From Archilochus colubris (taxonomy: Eukaryota; Chordata; Aves; Apodiformes; Trochilidae), in assembly GCA_023079485.1 (NCBI GenBank), contig CM041090.1, positions 36,730,874 through 36,794,873 of the forward strand: 64,000 nt of DNA, in the 5' to 3' direction. A program made the translations under genes and the position numbers. Below the pieces are notes generated by a model. That model searched no databases and had not been told where the DNA came from. It worked only from the letters and a program-made list of their open reading frames with translations. Shown here one piece after another: positions 59,560-64,000 of the stretch (positions are counted from its first letter, which is position 1; each line of letters opens with the position of its first letter).

Positions 59560-59830
59560 CTGTTTATTGCTGTGTGAATAATGTTGGTGCTGGTTGGGCT
59601 TTATATATGTGGAACACAGTGCCTAACTGCTGCCCTACCTATATAATTACTAAGTATACAGAACGGGCTGGGAAAACAGTTTTGAAAAAAGCACTTATTA
59701 TAAACGAATGATTACTGACTGCACAAAGCATTCGTGATATTGACAGCCAGTCAGGAAAATTAAGTGAATGCAATCAGGATAGCAATTACTTTCTCAAAAA
59801 GTCTGTGTAAGAAAGTGAGGGCAAACATTT
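59560..59830. promoter_or_regulatory. Candidate conserved noncoding element
   Basis: Complex sequence without low-complexity runs. It contains ATAATTACTAAG, ACGAATGATTACTGAC and CAATTACTTTC homeodomain-like cores and paired AACGAATGATT/AGCATTCGTGA stretches. The look is that of a conserved enhancer. No comparative evidence is available here. Confidence 0.3.
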
Positions 59831-62569
59831 GTACTTCTTGACATCTTAAGACCAATATTCTCCTGTGAAAAGTGGCTTCTAGAAATGTGGCTGGTTATTA
59901 TGTACAGGGGTATGTGTATGGCTCATTATGTACTGGGGACCCTGAGCCAGCAAAAGCTTTGGGCTGGGTGTCACTAGACCTTTTCTTCAAGTGAACTTCT
60001 CAAGACCAAAAGGCTTTCAAATTCAAATTTGAAAGTTTTATTTGAATAAAAATTGAAAAGTTACCTTCTTACAAAATACAGTCTTCATAGTGACCTGTAT
60101 GGGTGAGATGTAGACATGTAGAGAGATCCATGCACAATATTATGCAGGTAGGTCCTTGCTTCAGTAGTTGGTTGTCTAACTTGGTTGCTTGGTGAATGGT
60201 AGAGGAGTGGCAGGGGTTTGTTATCATTTGGTTTTTGGTTTTTTTTTGGGTGGAGGGTTTTGTTTTTTAGAGCTTTTTTGTCACAAGGAGATTTTACTTA
60301 ACTAGACTGATGGTAATGCTAGGTTTACTTAAGAGCTGGAAGAAATGGAAACTGAATTAAATTGGGGAATTATTTTACCATTAAGTAGGTAGGGATAAAA
60401 GACAGAAAACAATCTTGGTAGAGGCAAGTGAATACGGAGTTCTTAGATGTTGGGGAATTAGAAGGAACTTCTTGAAAGTAATGAGTGAAAATGCTGCTGT
60501 TAATTTCTCTGTTCCTGTTCTTGGCATACTTGGGTTTTATTATGTGCTTCTATTTTATCATACTTAACATGGTGGTGTTTACTTTTACTAAGGTAGAAGA
60601 AGATAATGCTAGTTCTTCATGCAAACATCACCTTCAAGCAATTTAATAACAGTAATGTGTATACTGGAATCAACTGTTATTCTGAAGGCATTTTAATTTT
60701 AATTATAAATAAATGTTCTGATAGTACACATGTGGATGCAGAGTAGCATGAGTGAGCACATCCTGGCTTTGCTTAATACTTTATTTATAATCTGTATCAT
60801 TGGCATTGTTTTATTTTAATTCTAGGCCCCATTCCATCTTGTGTCTGCAAACTCATGACTTTTTCTTGCAGTTGTTGTGCTGGTTTAAGCAGCTCAGTCC
60901 CTTTCTCATCTTCACTTCTTCCTGGCACTATACCCTTCATTGCAAACAAGAGGCTGAAGTACATCAGGGAACTGATGCAGTTGTTCAGTATCTCTTCTTT
61001 TTCTCTCTACCATGGCAAGGAGAATACAACAGCTCAGCTCTCTGGCTGTGATTTTGCTGGGCTGGGGCATGGTTTTACTTCTGCATGATCCAAAATCAGT
61101 TACTTGTACATTATTTTAGTTAAAATATGAATCTCATAGAAACATAAATATTTTTTGTGTACATGAGATACTTGCAAGAAAAGCATGTCATCAGATTTTG
61201 GTGCCTTTATTTGATAGAGGGATGCAGAAGGCAGAGAGTGCAGACGTGACTGATGAGAAAGGATGGGCTGGTTGAAGTAGGAGTATCTAGGAAAAAGGGC
61301 TATTAAGAGAGAAACTGAATTGTTTTGGCTATTTCAGAACTAGCATTTCAGCTGTTGCAACGATTCTTGGTCCATGTAAAAAAAAATCACAGTACTTTCT
61401 GTCAGTTTTTCTGATAAATTTATAAAACACTTGATTTTGTTAAAGGCACAGATCCTTGTAATTGTTCAGATATATTAGTGCTCACTTTCACTAAACCAGT
61501 TTCCTTTGAATCTGTGAGTACTTGGTGTATTTCAAAAACTCTACCCAGTTTTAAATGGCTAAAGAGAAAACAGAAAAGCCTGAACATTAACTTGCAGCAA
61601 AGATTTTCTGAGAGGGAGGAGGGCTCTCACAGTAATCCAGACACAAATTTCTCATGCTTTAAATTTTGATTTTAATAAATTTATACTCTCCAGTGCATCA
61701 GATATAAATCACACATGCCACTTATTAGTGTAATTTTGATTCAATTTTATAGATTATAAAAGTATTATAGGTAGTTACCACAGATTTATTAGAGCAGTTG
61801 CTCTGTTTGAGTTCTTTCAACTGAAAGAGGATAGAATGGTAATATTAAATTAAATGGTAAATTATTAAATTTGGGGGCCTAAATATTTGGCTTCATGCTA
61901 GCTCGAGAATAAAATGTTGCAGAATTCATGGAAGCTCTGAGTATCCATGTGCTGAGAAGAAAATGATTTGCTGTTTTTCATCAGCTGTGAACATCTGTAA
62001 CGAGCAGCATGTTTCATGTTGAGTCACTGAGTTCAGATCAGCTGTGGAGCTCTTGAGGTTTGTACCCCAAGTACCAGTGCACACCCTGCTCTGAGCAGTG
62101 GCATGAAGGTAGCTGGGAAGTCCATTTGTGGACACCTTTCTTTCAGGTGTGTATAGCTGGGAAAGAGGTATTAGAGGATTAAAGGAAATTAAAAAAAAAC
62201 AAAATAACCCAAAGCAACCCCAGACAGTGAAAAAGTTCCAAACCAACTAATGGTATGGTCTCTGTGGAAAGATTTGGGAACATCAAGTACTGATTTTAGT
62301 AGTTTCTGCTGACCTTTTCTTGCGCTGTGCATATAAAGACATCCTAAAATGTATCCTTGTATACTTTTCCCTTTTCCAAGTAGAGAAACAAAAACAGTAG
62401 GCATCAGGTGTTACGTTCCCAAGGCACTCTGATTTCCCAAGAACAATAAGAAATATTATTGCATTTAATTTGAAATTTTATTTTGTGGTGTGAATGACAA
62501 CTTGCTTAATAAAGAAAAGGAGAGATGACCAGAACAACTGAGTTGTGGAGTTTCATTCTGTGGAGTCCT
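59831..62569 (+). other. PPP2R5E: PPP2R5E intron 2, continued
   Basis: A T/G-rich run lies at 60228-60269. No exon, RNA gene or identifiable repeat otherwise. Confidence 0.5.
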
Positions 62570-62666
62570 GGGTTGTGGGGTGGGTTTTTTTGTTTGTTTT
62601 GTTTTTTGTTTTGTTTATTTGTTTTGGTTTTGTTTGTTTGTGGGTTTGTTGTTTTGTTTTTTTTTC
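62570..62666 (+). repeat. Long T/G-rich tract of TTTTG/TTTG units
   Basis: About 97 bases made almost only of T and G: GGGTTTTTTTG, TTTG, TTTTG, TTTTTTG, TTTATTTG, TTTTGG and so on. It is the longest such tract in the window and produces artefactual phenylalanine/valine-rich open frames. Confidence 0.9.
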
Positions 62667-63926
62667 CATTGGTTCCACCCCCCCTTTGCAGTTTGCATGG
62701 CTCCTTGACGTAGTAATGCTGGTATGAAATTCATGTACTGTTTCAGAGAGGTTTTTCTTGAGAAGAACTTAATTATATTTTTCATTTTGTTCCCACACCT
62801 CCAGGTATTCAACTGGAGGAAAAAAGAAAACAAGCTTTTATTAGTTATTTTAATGCTTTAGTCATTTTTTAATTTCTGTTTAATATCGACCCTAGCTTGA
62901 AATGAGTGTAAGCCTGAGTCATTTGAGTCTGGTTATAACTTGTGCTGAGTTGTATCTTAATGGAGTCCCTTTTGATTTTGGCCTGTGCTTTTGTTTGACT
63001 AGGATATCCTTTTTGGCCAAACTAACTGTGTGCTAGCCATGCAGAACAAAAGAACCAAAACCCCATTATGCTCCTGTAACATCAAAAATTTTATTGATAC
63101 CACTTACATGTTTTCAAATTGTGTGGGATTACAGCATTAGAAGGAGTGGAAATTAGAATTTAACATAATACTCTTTAAAAGTAATCTATGGCACCTTTAT
63201 ATCTTACCCCCCTCTCAGTTTCTCTTCAGAGTCTGTCTTTTGGAAACAAATGTTAATCAATTAATTGCTGACTGCTTGCTAGTAACAGTGAATTCTGAAG
63301 CCCAGTCTCCTTAGTTTTATTACTAGAAGGCAGGAAATTAAAAAAGCAGTCAGAATTACTTTGCTTCTCCAGGACCTTTATCTCCAGTAAGACCAAAACC
63401 TTAGAGATGTCACTAGAAGTGGTTTTTTTTGTAATGGATGAGGACTAATTACTTTCTTTGACTCCTTGGCTTATCAAGGAATCTGAAGTCATGTGGGACA
63501 CCTTGCCAGTGGTGACACTGCCTTAGGGTGACCTGGTTTGGGGACCTTCAGTTTTCCAGAGGTGTTTGGGGGGACTGTTCTGCCATGTAGCCCTTCTTGT
63601 TGGGGTTCTGCAGGATCCCATGTCTTGAATCTTCTGGGCCACAGATAAATATAGCCTGTGGGAACGTAGGGTGTATAATTATGGTGATACCAAGTGTGGT
63701 GTCATAACCATACCACTTCTTTTGCCCCTTAATTTGCTTAGGATACAGCTGTTGTAGAGCTTCCCCAAGCCCAATGATTATGAGATTGATGAGTGCAACT
63801 TGGTATCATCAATTATTCTTCACTAAGATCTTGATTGTGGGATGTAGTTTGCTAACCTATTGTATTGAATCCTCTCACTGCTGTAGTTCTGTAAGCAAAA
63901 AAATATTGAATAAACTGTTGGACTTT
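62667..63926 (+). other. PPP2R5E: PPP2R5E intron 2, continued
   Basis: No exon recognised. The stretch at about 63.48-63.86 kb is less AT-rich, without an identified repeat. Confidence 0.5.
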
Positions 63927-63966
63927 ACCATGTGAGGTCAGACAGCACCATGTCAGGTCAGAAAGC
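63927..63966 (+). repeat. 20-bp imperfect tandem duplication
   Basis: ACCATGTGAGGTCAGACAGC (63927-63946) and ACCATGTCAGGTCAGAAAGC (63947-63966) differ at two positions. Each contains an AGGTCA nuclear-receptor half-site, so the pair forms a direct repeat of half-sites with wide spacing. The last 34 bases of the window hold nothing further. Confidence 0.9.
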
Positions 63967-64000
63967 ATGCAGCACCTTTATACTGCAACCTATATTTATT

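Noticed and set aside
62525..62727. Phe/Val-rich frames resembling membrane segments
   Set aside because: They are translations of the T/G low-complexity tract at 62570-62666.
31028..64000. Search for the next PPP2R5E coding exon (start of the HEAT-like region)
   Set aside because: No stretch encoding the expected downstream residues after an acceptor in the right phase was recognised. A very short exon could still be missed by eye.

Overview
This window reads as vertebrate nuclear DNA, almost certainly from a bird. The evidence is a typical avian CR1 retroposon 3' end, very low overall repeat density, long introns, one GC-rich CpG island in an otherwise AT-rich landscape, and two recognisable genes whose order and orientation match the amniote SGPP1-WDR89-PPP2R5E neighbourhood (human 14q23, from memory). 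The species cannot be named from the sequence.

Layout. Positions 1-5083 look like the 3' part of a WDR89 5' intron: there is no CpG island or promoter here, and the WDR89 coding exon follows directly after a splice acceptor. This stretch carries a 5'-truncated CR1 LINE on the minus strand (4037-4628). The complete, uninterrupted WDR89 coding region (389 codons) lies at 5114-6283 on the plus strand, with a long AT-rich 3' flank holding several candidate poly(A) signals. From about 9.5 to 26.8 kb is intergenic DNA with no gene I can support. It holds a TA/TG microsatellite, two clean inverted repeats, a short tandem duplication, and a curious roughly 250-bp element with a tRNA-like 73-nt segment at one end (14778-15030).

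A CpG island (about 26.83-28.34 kb) marks the promoter and noncoding first exon of PPP2R5E, the B'/B56-epsilon regulatory subunit of protein phosphatase 2A. The first coding exon is at 30864-31027 and encodes the first 52 residues plus one base of codon 53. No further PPP2R5E exon was recognised up to 64000, so the second half of the window appears to be one very long intron. That intron contains decayed mobile elements (including an old CR1/L3-type reverse transcriptase fragment read on the minus strand), T/G-rich low-complexity tracts lying mostly on the sense strand, a 14-bp perfect inverted repeat with a microRNA-like shape, and several blocks that look like candidate conserved noncoding elements.

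How the genes relate. WDR89 and PPP2R5E are tandem on the plus strand, about 21 kb apart, with separate promoters; the WDR89 promoter would lie left of the window. Nothing suggests shared function. I found no CRISPR array, bacterial system, intact retrovirus or clearly novel coding system. The most unusual items are the tRNA-like composite element, the intronic hairpin, the candidate noncoding elements, and an apparent base-composition strand switch across the PPP2R5E promoter.
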